Notes: generated by a model from the letters alone, not told the origin. A DNA stretch of 64,000 nucleotides from Paenibacillus faecis (GCF_008084145.1 NZ_VSDO01000003.1:186001-250000), one strand, 5' to 3'. Shown: positions 1-9,035, numbered from the stretch's first letter. Numbers and translations: made by a program.

Positions 1-555
1 CGCCATGACGATTTCGCCTTTAAAGGCCGGATTCAGAAGGTCCTCCCACCGCCGCGGAGCCTCCACGCCTTTCTTCGCCAGAAACTCCTTATTGGACGCA
101 AAGCCGACCGCTCCGACATATACGCCCGTCCAATAGCCGTCCGGGTCTTTGTACTTGGCGTCTATCTTTTCGGCGACAGGCGACTGGTAAGGCTGCAGCA
201 ATCCCTCGTTTGCCGCTTGGACGAACGTGTCGGCCGGCCCCCCATACCAGACATCCGCCTGCGGGTTGTCTTTCTCGGCCCGAATCTTAGCGAGAATTTC
301 CCCGGCCGACATCCGAATCATACTCGCCTCGATCCCGGTGTCTTCCGTAAATTTTTTGATGGCGGCTACCGCGTGATCTTCCTGAAAGCCGACATAAACC
401 GTCAATTTGCCTTGCGGCTTGTCCGCAGCCCCGGCATTTTGCCCCGCCTTATCCCCCGCGGTGCCGGAGTTTCCCCCGGATGACCCGCAACCTGTAAAGA
501 GCAGCGCCGCCACCGCTAATACGGCTACCGAACTCATCCATCTCTTTTTACTCAT
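1..555 (-). CDS. ABC transporter substrate-binding lipoprotein, iron(III)-type (partial)
   Basis: This is the N-terminal 185 codons of an extracellular solute-binding protein; the gene runs off the left edge. The start is an ATG at 553-555 behind GGGGGAT. Residues 1-24 form a lipoprotein signal peptide ending in the lipobox LFTGC, followed by a Ser/Gly-rich linker. The mature part begins GKLTVYVGFQEDHAVAAIKK and contains ADVWYGGPADTF, which is typical of the ferric-iron/2-aminoethylphosphonate/putrescine-like binding proteins. It would deliver its ligand to an ABC permease encoded beyond the edge. The Fe(III) assignment rests on overall resemblance, because the metal-binding tyrosines lie outside the window; a phosphonate or thiamine binder is possible. 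Confidence 0.8.
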   Translation of the reverse strand, partial: MSKKRWMSSVAVLAVAALLFTGCGSSGGNSGTAGDKAGQNAGAADKPQGKLTVYVGFQEDHAVAAIKKFTEDTGIEASMIRMSAGEILAKIRAEKDNPQADVWYGGPADTFVQAANEGLLQPYQSPVAEKIDAKYKDPDGYWTGVYVGAVGFASNKEFLAKKGVEAPRRWEDLLNPAFKGEIVMA

Positions 556-612
556 CTTGAAATCCCCCTTTATCATTTATGACTTAATTATATTGGTTGC
601 GCTTACAAAACT

Positions 613-1341
613 GTGAGTCCAAGTCTCTGCCACTTCTTGCGGCAAAAAAACGGGCAGACCAAAAAGCCCGGCCCCGCCTTCTTGTGGAAACCCCAATGTA
701 TCGGCCCAGCAGGAAGGGATAGAACCAGTTCGTGTGAAAATTCATATAAAACTAATGAATTAGGACGAACGAAGGGACTAGACACCGGCTGCGCCAGCTC
801 TCTATGCCTCCAATTTCCTCCATTAACCGAAAAGGGAAATAAGCCGATTCGTCTGAACCCATCAAGACCGTCCGTTTCCGATGAAGACGAATACCTGATT
901 TACAAAGATACACAAAAAGCGCTTCAATTTCGTTATCCCAAGGATTGGACGGTCGAGGAATTGAAAGAGGAAAACGTACTGCTGATTATGGCTCCCGATG
1001 TGGAAGCCAATTGGCAGACGAATGTTTTGATTGAAATCCGGGAACAAACAGAAGCAGCACTTCCGCTGGAAGAGGAGCTGGATGCGCTGCTGATCGACTT
1101 TCCCGATTATAAAGAGGGTTTTACATTCAAGAGCAGGGATGTCATTACTACAACAACGGGTTTAACAGCAGGGGTGCTTACGTACGAGCATGATCCCGAA
1201 ATCGGGTTGTTTGAGAAGGAATATGTGATCCATGGAATAGACAATAAAATGCTGTATGCTACCGATTCGACCGTCATCGCATTGCGGGAGAAGTACGCAT
1301 CCCCGGTCAACCGGATTCTGGACTCGATAGACAAGCTTTAG
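613..1341 (+). CDS. hypothetical protein, PsbP/DUF1795-like, probably 5'-truncated
   Basis: The frame is open from a GTG at 613, but only the part from about 865 on looks like real protein. It is acidic, with LQFRYPKDWTVEELKEEN near its start and a C-terminus LREKYASPVNRILDSIDKL, the pattern of small PsbP/DcrB-like (DUF1795) domains that are usually preceded by a lipoprotein signal. Residues 1-80 have no signal peptide and an untypical composition, and there is no good ribosome site or start codon close to the domain. I infer that the original 5' end was lost or replaced, so this may be a pseudogene. The inverted-repeat stretch at about 728-773 lies in the doubtful part. Function unknown. Confidence 0.4.
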   Translation: MSPSLCHFLRQKNGQTKKPGPAFLWKPQCIGPAGRDRTSSCENSYKTNELGRTKGLDTGCASSLCLQFPPLTEKGNKPIRLNPSRPSVSDEDEYLIYKDTQKALQFRYPKDWTVEELKEENVLLIMAPDVEANWQTNVLIEIREQTEAALPLEEELDALLIDFPDYKEGFTFKSRDVITTTTGLTAGVLTYEHDPEIGLFEKEYVIHGIDNKMLYATDSTVIALREKYASPVNRILDSIDKL

Positions 1342-1366
1342 GATGGATTTTCTTTCGTAAAGAAAG

Positions 1367-1590
1367 AACGGGCTGGTCCCACCGTCGAAGTCTACACTAT
1401 TAACGGGAAAACTTCCCGTTAATATACCGCTCTTGGCTCTTCGCTCCGATTTAGCTGGAAAAGCTCCATCTATTTTGCGGCCCAATTGCTGATATACGCT
1501 ATTTCAGGCGAATTAGCGGGAGGTTTTCCAGGTAATTCGCCTCTACAGCCGCCCACGCACCAAATTAACGGGAGGAATTCCCTTTAATTG
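1367..1590 (+). repeat. Family A dispersed repeat, copy A1
   Basis: About 210 bp, non-coding. It starts near a perfect dyad TTAACGGGAA/TTCCCGTTAA (1400-1422), passes through AGCTGGAAAAGCTCC and GGCGAATTAGCGGGAGG/CCAGGTAATTCGCC, and ends in ATTAACGGGAGGAATTCCC. Copies lie at about 17227, 49298 and 61119; this one has the same orientation as the 61119 copy. The left flank (CCACCGTCGAAGTCTACACT) also recurs, inverted, at the right end of the 49298 copy, so the element extends beyond its last hairpin. It fills most of the gap between the truncated gene and the PTS genes. Confidence 0.75.
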
Positions 1591-1704
1591 AAACCAAACC
1601 ATTAGTTGCAGTCCAAGCGTGTGCGTAAGAATCCTTTACACCGCTCGGGTGGCTTTCCCTTGCCCACAACCTGCTGAAAAAGCGCACAGCGGACCAAAAC
1701 CGCA

Positions 1705-1742
1705 AAGCGGCCGTCCAAGGGTAAGCCCCTTGAACGGCCGCT
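1705..1742 (-). terminator. Hairpin at the 3' end of the PTS operon
   Basis: A long inverted repeat, AGCGGCCGTcCAAGGG / CCCCTTGaACGGCCGCT, overlaps the last codon of the EIIC gene. On the minus strand it is followed by CTTTGCGGTTTT, a weak T-tract. It is probably the terminator or 3' stabilising hairpin of the operon. Confidence 0.5.
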
Positions 1743-3009
1743 ATCCCAGCAACCAACCGAATAACTTATGGACCATCACACCGATGACCGAAAAGTCGCT
1801 ATCGGCGAAGGTCGCTCGTAAATAACCGAGATTGGACAGCAGGGGAATCAGTAATGTCGGAAGCATGGTAATCGCAAACCCATGGCATAGCGAAGCGACG
1901 ACCAAGCCTTTGCGGCCTCCCATCTTATAGGCGATAACGCCGGCCGTCCCCCCCGAGAAAAAGTGCGGAATTACCCCGGGGATGATCACCGTGTACTGAA
2001 CCTGGAATAGCACGGCCATCGCCACAAGCCCCCCCGCGAAACTCAGAAGAAAGCCGACCATGGCCGAAAAAGGCGAAAACTTGAACATCACCGGGCAATC
2101 CAGAGCAGGGATAGCCCCCGGAACAACGCGGTCGGCAATCCCTTTGAAAGCGGGGACGATTTCGGACAGGAGCATGCGTACGCCCGCCAGGATAACGTAG
2201 CACCCTCCCGCGAACCAGGTTGCCTGAATCAGGGAAACGACCAGAAGATGGCGGCCGGAGAACATCTCGGCAATCCCTCCGGAAGAGGCGAACAGTCCCG
2301 AAAAAAGGAAGAGGACGAACGTGAACCCTGTGATCACGACCATATGATCCTGAAAAAAAGACCGAAGCCTTTGCAGTCCAGGCGACTCCGGCGGCTCGGG
2401 CCCCTTCTTGAACCACGAGGCGATAAACCCGCTTAGAACATATCCGACGCTATTGAAGTGCCCCAGCGCAAAGTCATCGTTTCCCGTCACCCGTCGAACA
2501 TAAGGCTGGGCGATCAGCGGGGCAAACGACATGCACAAAGCCAAGACCAAACCGCCGCCCGCCATCACCTGCCATAACGGCATGGACATCGAAACCAGAA
2601 CGCCCGCCAGCAGCGAGGCCATGAACAGCATATGATGCCCCGTCAGAAAGATGTATTTGACCGGAGTCAGACGGGCAATCAAGAGATGGACGATCATCCC
2701 GGCCAGCATAATTAGCGCGATCTCTTCACCGTAATTAATCTGGGCCAAAGCGGTAATCGTCTCGTTATGCGGGATGATCCCGATAATTTGAAATCCTTTC
2801 TGGATAACCGCCGATAAATTGGATAAGGATGAGCCGGCGGCGTTGGCGCCGATTTGCAGCAAAGTGTACCCGAGCATGGTCTTGATCGTGCCGTGAATGA
2901 GCCGTTGAAACGACTGCTTCTGCAGCAGCAGTCCGATAAACGCGATTAACCCGAGCAGCAGGGCAGGTTCCCCGAGTAGTCCCTTGCTGATGACTTGCGT
3001 CGCATTCAT
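1741..3009 (-). CDS. ulaA: PTS ascorbate-type transporter, EIIC component
   Basis: A 422-residue integral membrane permease of the ascorbate-galactitol PTS superfamily. It starts MNATQVISKGLLGEPALLLG behind GGGAGG and has about ten to twelve hydrophobic segments, including LTGHHMLFMASLLAG. The length fits UlaA/SgaT. It would carry the sugar acid across the membrane while the EIIB protein encoded just upstream (3060-3350) phosphorylates it. It is the last gene of a three-gene minus-strand operon: regulator with EIIA, EIIB, EIIC. L-ascorbate is the known UlaA substrate; the true substrate of this copy is not shown by sequence, and no ulaDEF-like catabolic genes are present. Confidence 0.88.
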   Translation of the reverse strand: MNATQVISKGLLGEPALLLGLIAFIGLLLQKQSFQRLIHGTIKTMLGYTLLQIGANAAGSSLSNLSAVIQKGFQIIGIIPHNETITALAQINYGEEIALIMLAGMIVHLLIARLTPVKYIFLTGHHMLFMASLLAGVLVSMSMPLWQVMAGGGLVLALCMSFAPLIAQPYVRRVTGNDDFALGHFNSVGYVLSGFIASWFKKGPEPPESPGLQRLRSFFQDHMVVITGFTFVLFLFSGLFASSGGIAEMFSGRHLLVVSLIQATWFAGGCYVILAGVRMLLSEIVPAFKGIADRVVPGAIPALDCPVMFKFSPFSAMVGFLLSFAGGLVAMAVLFQVQYTVIIPGVIPHFFSGGTAGVIAYKMGGRKGLVVASLCHGFAITMLPTLLIPLLSNLGYLRATFADSDFSVIGVMVHKLFGWLLG

Positions 3010-3059
3010 GGGGTAACCTCCCGTCTAGGTATTCATATCCTTCATTTTTATTTCATTTG

Positions 3060-3350
3060 TCAGGCGAACCAGTCCCGGAGCGTGCCGGACTCCATGAGCC
3101 GGACTTTCAGATGCTGCCGGTCCGTAATGTCCTCCAGTCCGATCAGTTCAGCCGTCCCGGCCAAGTGCAGGGATTCTATAACATAGCTGGAACCTATAAT
3201 CAGATCCGCATCATAAGCATCCAACGAGGTGATATCCGTATGCTCGATTTGAGCCTGTACGCTCAACTCCTTCATAAGAGCCTCCACATTTAACCGGATC
3301 ATCAGGCTGGTCCCCAGACCGCTGTTGCAAGCGATGACGATCTTCTTCAT
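3060..3350 (-). CDS. ulaB: PTS ascorbate-type EIIB component
   Basis: A 96-residue cytoplasmic EIIB of the lactose/ascorbate fold. The phosphocysteine loop is at the very start: MKKIVIACNSGLGTSLMIRL, with Cys-8 as the expected phosphate carrier. The start at 3350 is chosen because AGGAGG lies 4-5 bases upstream; a longer frame to 3380 would place that ribosome site inside the gene. The ATG overlaps the stop of the regulator gene by ATGA, so the two are translationally coupled. A 50-base gap separates it from the EIIC gene. It takes phosphate from an EIIA domain, and the only one in the window is fused to the upstream regulator. Confidence 0.88.
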   Translation of the reverse strand: MKKIVIACNSGLGTSLMIRLNVEALMKELSVQAQIEHTDITSLDAYDADLIIGSSYVIESLHLAGTAELIGLEDITDRQHLKVRLMESGTLRDWFA

Positions 3351-5455
3351 TTGCCCTCCTTCTCCCGCAGCCTTCGCCACAGGCCGTCCGCATCCGCGGT
3401 TTGCCTCAAATCGGCCATGAACGATTCGTCGTTCATAACCTCCAGCAATGTCCCGAGCGCAGCCACATGCCGCTCCTTATCGATGGCCGCCAGCGTAATA
3501 ACGAGCCAAACCGGTTGAGCGGAGGGTCCGAACGCCAGCGCCTCGCGAAAGGTCATTAAGCTGAAGCCCGTTGCCGCCACACACTCCGGCATATATACAT
3601 GGGGAAAGGCCACTCCGGACCGGATGATAAAAGAATGCTTATTGGATTGGATGATTTCGACCAGGGCATCTCCGTATTTTGCGTCCGCAACCCCTTTTTC
3701 CATCAGAATCCGATTCCCCTCCCGAACGGCTTCCTCCCACGGAACGGAGGCTAATCCAAGGCGGATGGAATCCGGCGGTAATAACGAAGTAAGGGTATAC
3801 TCCCCGGCCGGCCGCTTGTCCCGACCGCTTCCGCCCTGGAACAAGTGCAGCAGTTCCTCCAGCAAGCCGTTGCGGTTATGGATATGGGCATTTCGCTCAA
3901 CCGCCTCGAGAATGTCATTAACCGCTTGGACGGAAGCAGCAGCAGCCGCGGATTCCCCCGAAGGTGCGACACCCAAGAAGCTCGCGATTCGCTTCTGGTC
4001 CGATTCGTCGAGAAGCGGGGACACTTTGACCCAGGGCACCTGCAAAGCGTGGCTGATTTCCATCGTGCTGACGATGGCATCCACTTCGCCGATCTTGATG
4101 CCTGCCGACTCTTTATACGAGTATGTCCCCACAGCATCAACCTGGGGAAAAACCACGGCCATCCGCCGCTTCAACATGGCCGAAGTGCCGAGGCCCGAAC
4201 CGCATACGATCGCCACGCGCTTGCGCAGAGGAGCCTGCGGAGGGATCAGCCCGCTCCCGATATGGAGCATAATATAGCCGACCTCGTCCCGATCAAAAAG
4301 AACGGACCAGGGTTTCATCACGTCATTTACAACCCGCTCCACCAAATCGAGCAATGTTCCGTACTGGGCTTCCAATTGCCGCATCAAAGGATTTTTCGAT
4401 TGCAGCCCGAACTTGGCCCGGTAAATGGCCGGCTTCAAATGAATGGCCAATCCCTGGACAATTTGGTCGGATAACTGCAGCTTTCGCCCCAAATCCCGCT
4501 CGATACGAACCACCATTTGCTCGGCCAGCTCGACGATCATTTGTTCCTCGGCCGGCAGACTTTGTTTTTGAGCCCCGAGAATATGCTGGGTGATATAACC
4601 GATTTCCGCCGCGGGAAGCTTCACCCCAAAATGCTCCTCAATCCGCGGGCCCGCCTCTGTCCTCACCAATTCATACGCATCATGGCCTTTTAGCTCGGAC
4701 AGGGATTCGGGATCCATTTCGATCGAATGCGTCCCCCGCAATCGTTCCATCGCCATGAGGATGTGAAGAATTAGGGTGGAGTACCCGGCATCCGTAAATT
4801 GAACGCCCATTTTCTCCTCCAGGCGTTGCATCGTATCGAACAGCATAGCGGTATCTTCGGTGTTGAACCAATCTTTCCAGGGCGTGATCGGTAACCGCGG
4901 TTCCCCATATTCCCGTTGATCCAGAATATATCGGAACAACCGGTCGTCGGTCATCTCGGCGCGCAGCAAACTTAAATAAGCGCTTCGCTTGAGTTTCTCC
5001 GCACCCGTGACGCAAAGCACCCCCCGGTCCCGGACCAGGGTTAACTCCCAGCGCTCCAACCGCCGCTTAATTTCGCTTAAATCCTGCAAAAGCGTATTTT
5101 TGCTGATCCCGAACTCCTTCATGACCTCTTTGACGGGCAGCTTCGCCTCTTGCAGGAGCTGCTTGAGCAGCAGTCCGATCCGTTGCTTCGCATCCATATA
5201 GTCGGGACGCTGCTGCGTCTGCGCGGCAAGCCGTATCGACTGGTCGCTGCCGAGCCGAAGCCGGACACCGGCGGTACGATCGCGCTCCAGGCGCACCCCC
5301 CGCTCCATGAGCCAATCCTCCAGCCCCAACAAGTCGTTTCGTACCGTACGCAAAGAGATCCCATACTCCTCCGCCAAATTTTGCAAAGATATATAAGTGG
5401 CCCCGTCGTTCTCCATCAATTGTTTGAGCATTCGCTGTTGTCTGCTTGATACCAT
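3347..5455 (-). CDS. BglG/MtlR-type PTS-regulated transcription activator with EIIB-like and EIIA domains
   Basis: A 702-residue multidomain regulator. Residues 1-60 form a DeoR/HTH_11-type helix-turn-helix (QNLAEEYGISLRTVRNDLLG); about 85-150 a second, Mga-like winged helix (KEFGISKNTLLQDLSEIKRR); about 180-400 two PTS regulation domains with candidate phospho-histidines (LILHILMAM, YITQHILGAQ, YIMLHIGSG); about 410-500 an EIIB-like domain with the Cys loop VCGSGLGTSAML; and about 555-702 an EIIA domain with the active-site region SGVAFPHVYMPE. Such proteins sense PTS phosphorylation and activate their own transport operon. It overlaps the EIIB gene by ATGA. Because no separate EIIA gene is present, I infer that this domain may also serve transport. 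Confidence 0.88.
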   Translation of the reverse strand: MVSSRQQRMLKQLMENDGATYISLQNLAEEYGISLRTVRNDLLGLEDWLMERGVRLERDRTAGVRLRLGSDQSIRLAAQTQQRPDYMDAKQRIGLLLKQLLQEAKLPVKEVMKEFGISKNTLLQDLSEIKRRLERWELTLVRDRGVLCVTGAEKLKRSAYLSLLRAEMTDDRLFRYILDQREYGEPRLPITPWKDWFNTEDTAMLFDTMQRLEEKMGVQFTDAGYSTLILHILMAMERLRGTHSIEMDPESLSELKGHDAYELVRTEAGPRIEEHFGVKLPAAEIGYITQHILGAQKQSLPAEEQMIVELAEQMVVRIERDLGRKLQLSDQIVQGLAIHLKPAIYRAKFGLQSKNPLMRQLEAQYGTLLDLVERVVNDVMKPWSVLFDRDEVGYIMLHIGSGLIPPQAPLRKRVAIVCGSGLGTSAMLKRRMAVVFPQVDAVGTYSYKESAGIKIGEVDAIVSTMEISHALQVPWVKVSPLLDESDQKRIASFLGVAPSGESAAAAASVQAVNDILEAVERNAHIHNRNGLLEELLHLFQGGSGRDKRPAGEYTLTSLLPPDSIRLGLASVPWEEAVREGNRILMEKGVADAKYGDALVEIIQSNKHSFIIRSGVAFPHVYMPECVAATGFSLMTFREALAFGPSAQPVWLVITLAAIDKERHVAALGTLLEVMNDESFMADLRQTADADGLWRRLREKEGK

Positions 5456-5548
5456 GTTCTCACCCGGCGGTCATCGTTTTGTATGCGCTATCATAGATTA
5501 ATTATTGCATATTTAGCTAGCAAGATATAGGGTGTTCTCCGAAAAAAA

Positions 5549-5578
5549 AAGGCCGACCCGCATCGACGGGTCAACCTT
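5549..5578 (-). terminator. Rho-independent terminator of glyA
   Basis: AAGGttGACCCG / CGGGTCggCCTT hairpin followed on the minus strand by a run of nine T. It lies 17 bases past the glyA stop. Confidence 0.9.
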
Positions 5579-5594
5579 CCGCTAAATCAGGCGC

Positions 5595-6851
5595 TTATTC
5601 GTAGCTGAGTTCCGGATAAATCGGAAATTTATCGGTTAGTTCGACAACTTGCTGACGGGCTTTCTCCAGAGACGCCTCGTCTTTAGGGTTCTTCAGGACC
5701 AATGCGATCGTCCGACCGATGACTTTCATCGCTTCCTCGTCCATTCCCCGGGAGGTTACGGCCGGCGTTCCGATGCGGATGCCGCTGGTCACGAACGGGC
5801 TGGTCGGATCGAACGGAATCGCGTTTTTGTTGACCGTAATGCCGATCGAATCAAGCACATGCTCGGCGTCCTTGCCCGTGATGTTCAGGTTGCGCGTGTC
5901 CACCAGCATCAAGTGGTTGTCCGTGCCGCCTGAAACGATGTTCAGACCTTCCGCCATCAGCGTTTCCGCGAGGACTTTGGCATTCTTGACCACATTCTCC
6001 GCATAGGTCTTGAAGGAAGGCTGCAGCGCTTCGCCCAGCGCCACCGCTTTGGAGGCGATCACATGCATCAGAGGTCCGCCCTGCGTACCCGGGAATACCG
6101 CCTTGTCGATCGCAGCAGCCCATGGCTGGCGGCACAAAATCAGGCCGCCGCGCGGTCCGCGCAGCGTTTTGTGCGTCGTCGTCGTCACGAAGTGAGCATG
6201 CGGCACCGGATTCGGATGCAGCCCGGCAGCGACGAGACCGGCGATATGCGCCATGTCGACCATGAACAAAGCGCCGACATCATTGGCGATGGAAGCGAGC
6301 TTTTCAAAGTCGATGACGCGCGGGTACGCGCTCGCCCCCGCCACGATCAGGCGCGGACGGTGTTTGAACGCGGCTTTGCGCACTTCGTCGTAATCGATCA
6401 GGAAAGAATCTTCCTGTACGCCGTACGCCACGAAATTATAAAGAAGGCCGGATGCGTTGACCGGGCTGCCGTGCGTCAAGTGTCCGCCATGGGCCAGGTT
6501 CATCCCGAGTACGGTATCTCCCGGCTTCAGCGCGGCCAGATAGACCGCCATATTGGCCTGTGCGCCGGAATGCGGCTGAACGTTGGCATGCTCGGCGCCA
6601 AACAGCTCCTTGGCCCGGTCGCGGGCGATATTTTCCACGATATCGACGCGTTCGCAGCCGCCATAGTAGCGTTTCCCCGGATAACCTTCCGCGTATTTGT
6701 TGGTCAATACGGAGCCCATCGCTTCCATGACCGCTTCACTGACGATGTTCTCCGAGGCGATCAGCTCAATGTTGTTCCGCTGACGCTTCAGTTCCAGATT
6801 CATCGCTTCCAATACCGCCGGGTCTTGCTTTTTCAATTGATCCATGTCCAT
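5595..6851 (-). CDS. glyA: Serine hydroxymethyltransferase
   Basis: 418 residues, full length for the family. The PLP enzyme interconverts serine plus tetrahydrofolate and glycine plus 5,10-methylene-THF in the cytoplasm. Visible signatures are [15 protein letters not shown] near the N-terminus, [20 protein letters not shown], and the PLP-lysine motif [14 protein letters not shown] at about residue 225. The ATG at 6851 lies only three bases from the AGGGGG ribosome site; the ATG two codons later (6845) has better spacing and may be the true start. It follows ywlG by 29 bases, as in Bacillus, and ends in a strong terminator. Confidence 0.98.
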   Translation of the reverse strand: MDMDQLKKQDPAVLEAMNLELKRQRNNIELIASENIVSEAVMEAMGSVLTNKYAEGYPGKRYYGGCERVDIVENIARDRAKELFGAEHANVQPHSGAQANMAVYLAALKPGDTVLGMNLAHGGHLTHGSPVNASGLLYNFVAYGVQEDSFLIDYDEVRKAAFKHRPRLIVAGASAYPRVIDFEKLASIANDVGALFMVDMAHIAGLVAAGLHPNPVPHAHFVTTTTHKTLRGPRGGLILCRQPWAAAIDKAVFPGTQGGPLMHVIASKAVALGEALQPSFKTYAENVVKNAKVLAETLMAEGLNIVSGGTDNHLMLVDTRNLNITGKDAEHVLDSIGITVNKNAIPFDPTSPFVTSGIRIGTPAVTSRGMDEEAMKVIGRTIALVLKNPKDEASLEKARQQVVELTDKFPIYPELSYE

Positions 6852-6880
6852 AGTCCCCCTATGTTAAATAATAAACAACT

Positions 6881-7465
6881 TCAATCACACAACCGCGAAT
6901 CCCCGTTTTTGGGCAACGCGTATACCGCACGCTCTCCTCCGATCAGCTTCGGACGCGTCCAGGCCGCGTTGACCCGGGCCTTCCCGACATACCGCAGGGT
7001 GGGGCGGAAAGGGACCGCGACGCGACGCAGATGCATGCCGACCAAGGTCTCTCCGATATCCAAACCGGCGTGGGCTTCAATGCTTTCGGCCAAACACGGT
7101 TCGAACAAGCTGCGGTATGCGACCGCCGCCATCGAGCCGCCGGCCTTCGCTACGGGAACCGCGGCTACCTCCGTAAGCCCGAGGCGCTCCAGCACGGCCC
7201 GTTCCACCACAAGCGAACGGTTCAGGTGCTCGCAGCATTGGAAGGCGACGTCAAATCCGTACTTGCGGCGAACCTCGTCGATACCGGCGAACAGCTCGGC
7301 CGCAATTTGCTCCGCGCCGCCCGTGCCGATTCGGGCTCCCGCCACCTCGCTCGTGCTCACGCCAAATACGACGACCCGCCCCGGCCGGAGTCCGGCGGCC
7401 TGCACCAGCTCCTCCAGGATTTCAGCAACCTGCTCCCGGATCTCTCCGGCGTTTGCCGTTTCCAT
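6881..7465 (-). CDS. ywlG: UPF0340/DUF436 family protein YwlG
   Basis: 194 residues of the conserved Firmicute family TIGR01440 (DUF436), of unknown biochemical function. Recognised by VVVFGVSTSEVAGARIG, the cysteine-rich FQCCEHLNRSLVVER and VAVPVAKAGGSMA. The start at 7465 is preferred over 7510 because AAGGGG stands at a suitable distance before ATGGAAACG. It is upstream of glyA in one transcription unit, the same order as in Bacillus subtilis. The rpiB gene that usually lies between ywlE and ywlG there is missing; a terminator occupies the gap instead. Confidence 0.9.
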   Translation of the reverse strand: METANAGEIREQVAEILEELVQAAGLRPGRVVVFGVSTSEVAGARIGTGGAEQIAAELFAGIDEVRRKYGFDVAFQCCEHLNRSLVVERAVLERLGLTEVAAVPVAKAGGSMAAVAYRSLFEPCLAESIEAHAGLDIGETLVGMHLRRVAVPFRPTLRYVGKARVNAAWTRPKLIGGERAVYALPKNGDSRLCD

Positions 7466-7571
7466 CGTGATACCCCTTCTTTCCGAAAAATGTCGGTTCT
7501 CGTCATACAACTATCCTTATTATACCTAAAACGGCAAGGATATTGACGATAAAGAAGTCCCGCTTACGAAA

Positions 7572-7606
7572 AAAGAGCATGACGCTACCAACGCGTCTTG
7601 CTCTTT
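7572..7606 (-). terminator. Terminator between ywlE and ywlG
   Basis: AAAGAGCAaGACGC / GCGTCaTGCTCTTT, 14-base arms with one mismatch and a 7-base loop, followed by TTTTTTTCG on the minus strand. It separates ywlE from the ywlG-glyA unit. The rest of 7466-7732 holds no gene that I recognise. Confidence 0.85.
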
Positions 7607-7732
7607 GCCCAGGCGACCGGCCGTATATTCCGATGCTCCACCGTGGTTTCATCCACTTTCGTCGCCAGTCACATCGGATCTTCATTTCTAGCTTAAGAAT
7701 AAAGCATAACCCTCACAAATGCAACCGGCAAT

Positions 7733-8338
7733 TCATCCCCATCCGGTATCGCCGGAATGATCCCGGTCGCTCGCCAGCCTGTCGGCCAACTTCTCCAAAG
7801 CCGCCCGGATTTCGGCCGCGGCCCGATTGTAATCTTCCCGCGAACCGCCGAAAGGATCGGAAATATCATATACCGGCAAGCGGTGAAGCAATTCGTTCAA
7901 TCTGCGCCTAGCCGCGTCGTCCGGCTTTTTCCCAAGCGCCCGGTCCAGTTCCAGCTCGGCCGCCAAGCGCTGCAGCTCTTCCTTTTCAGCCAGTACGTCA
8001 GCATTATCCTCGACATATTCCTTCAGCGTATATGTTTTGTCCACCGCCGCCGGAAATGTATACACGATCTGCCGCTTATGCCCTTCCGTCAAGGCTAGAA
8101 TCAAATCGGCCCATTCGACCAACTCCCCGTGGAGCGAGGTCGATACGATCCGGTCCATGATTCCCTGTTCCTTGAGAACCGATTCCGCATGACGAGACAT
8201 CGATGATCCATCGCTTGCGGCTACCCCCGCCGAGCGCACCTCGACATCAAGCCCGCGCTCTTTGGCGATTTGGCGCATCATCCCTTCAGCCATCGGGCTC
8301 CGGCATGTATTTCCCGTACATACAAACAAAATCCGCAT
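7733..8338 (-). CDS. ywlE: Protein-arginine phosphatase, low-molecular-weight PTP fold
   Basis: 201 residues. The N-terminus MRILFVCTGNTCRSPMAEGM carries the phosphatase P-loop CTGNTCRS with Thr in the position that distinguishes arginine phosphatases from tyrosine phosphatases. The general-acid region is VYDISDPFGGSREDY. The protein would remove phosphate from arginine residues marked by McsB for ClpCP degradation. It is some 45 residues longer than Bacillus YwlE, with an Ala/Glu/Leu-rich insert around residues 110-150 (EELQRLAAELELDRALGKKP). Family assignment is strong; the arginine specificity follows from the Thr residue and synteny. Confidence 0.92.
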   Translation of the reverse strand: MRILFVCTGNTCRSPMAEGMMRQIAKERGLDVEVRSAGVAASDGSSMSRHAESVLKEQGIMDRIVSTSLHGELVEWADLILALTEGHKRQIVYTFPAAVDKTYTLKEYVEDNADVLAEKEELQRLAAELELDRALGKKPDDAARRRLNELLHRLPVYDISDPFGGSREDYNRAAAEIRAALEKLADRLASDRDHSGDTGWG

Positions 8339-8406
8339 TCGCTAGTCACCTCCGTCAAAACGCCATAGCCCTTCATCTCACTTCGGTTCGGATCAGTGTT
8401 ATTGTA

Positions 8407-8967
8407 TCAAAAGATAAACAGGAGTCCAAACGTGAATAGTATCGAGCCGCCGGCCGCCTCGCCATATTCTCCGAACTTCGGGCCGACGCTACGTCCGAGA
8501 GCCAGGCCCATCAGGGACATCAATCCGCCGCAGATCCCGAAGGCCAGCACCGTCAACAGCAAGTCGGAACGAAACATCCCCAAGGAGACCCCGACGGAGA
8601 AGGAATCGATGCTCACGCTCAGCGAGAAAAGTACGACTCCCCACAAAGTTCGGTGGTCGATGGATTGAAACCCGCTGCCCTTCACGGAACTGAAGATCAT
8701 GTGAGCGCCCAAAAGCAGCAGCAATCCCCCCGAAGCATACCGCGCCAGATGACCGAGCAGGTCGCCGACATACTGGCCGGCGGAAATGCCGATTAAGGGC
8801 ATGAGGATATGAAAAAGAGCCACCGTCGCGCCAATGCGGACCGCATCCTTTCTCCCTACCCCTTTCATTCCGATGCCGACGCCGAGCGAAAAAGCATCCA
8901 TGCCCAAGGCTACGGCCATCAGCAGAACCGTCATCCATTCCCCCAATCGGGCAAAAGCCTCCGTCAT
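8407..8967 (-). CDS. mntP: Manganese efflux pump MntP (YwlD)
   Basis: 186 residues made of six membrane helices in two DUF204 repeats. The paired acidic motifs ALGMDAFSLGVGIG and SVSIDSFSVGVSLG carry the Asp residues needed for Mn export. The start at 8967 (MTEAFARLGEW) is preceded by GGGGGAG; a further upstream frame has no ribosome site. The position next to ywlE and sua5 matches the Bacillus ywl cluster. No yybP-ykoY (Mn) riboswitch can fit in the short gap before it. Confidence 0.93.
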   Translation of the reverse strand: MTEAFARLGEWMTVLLMAVALGMDAFSLGVGIGMKGVGRKDAVRIGATVALFHILMPLIGISAGQYVGDLLGHLARYASGGLLLLLGAHMIFSSVKGSGFQSIDHRTLWGVVLFSLSVSIDSFSVGVSLGMFRSDLLLTVLAFGICGGLMSLMGLALGRSVGPKFGEYGEAAGGSILFTFGLLFIF

Positions 8968-9035
8968 ACCTGCACTCCCCCATGTCCAAAAACTACTTGT
9001 ACAACCATATGCGGACAATGGGCAAGTCATGATCG

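Noticed and set aside
8968..9035. Manganese (yybP-ykoY) riboswitch before mntP
   Set aside because: The gap is too short and shows no such fold.
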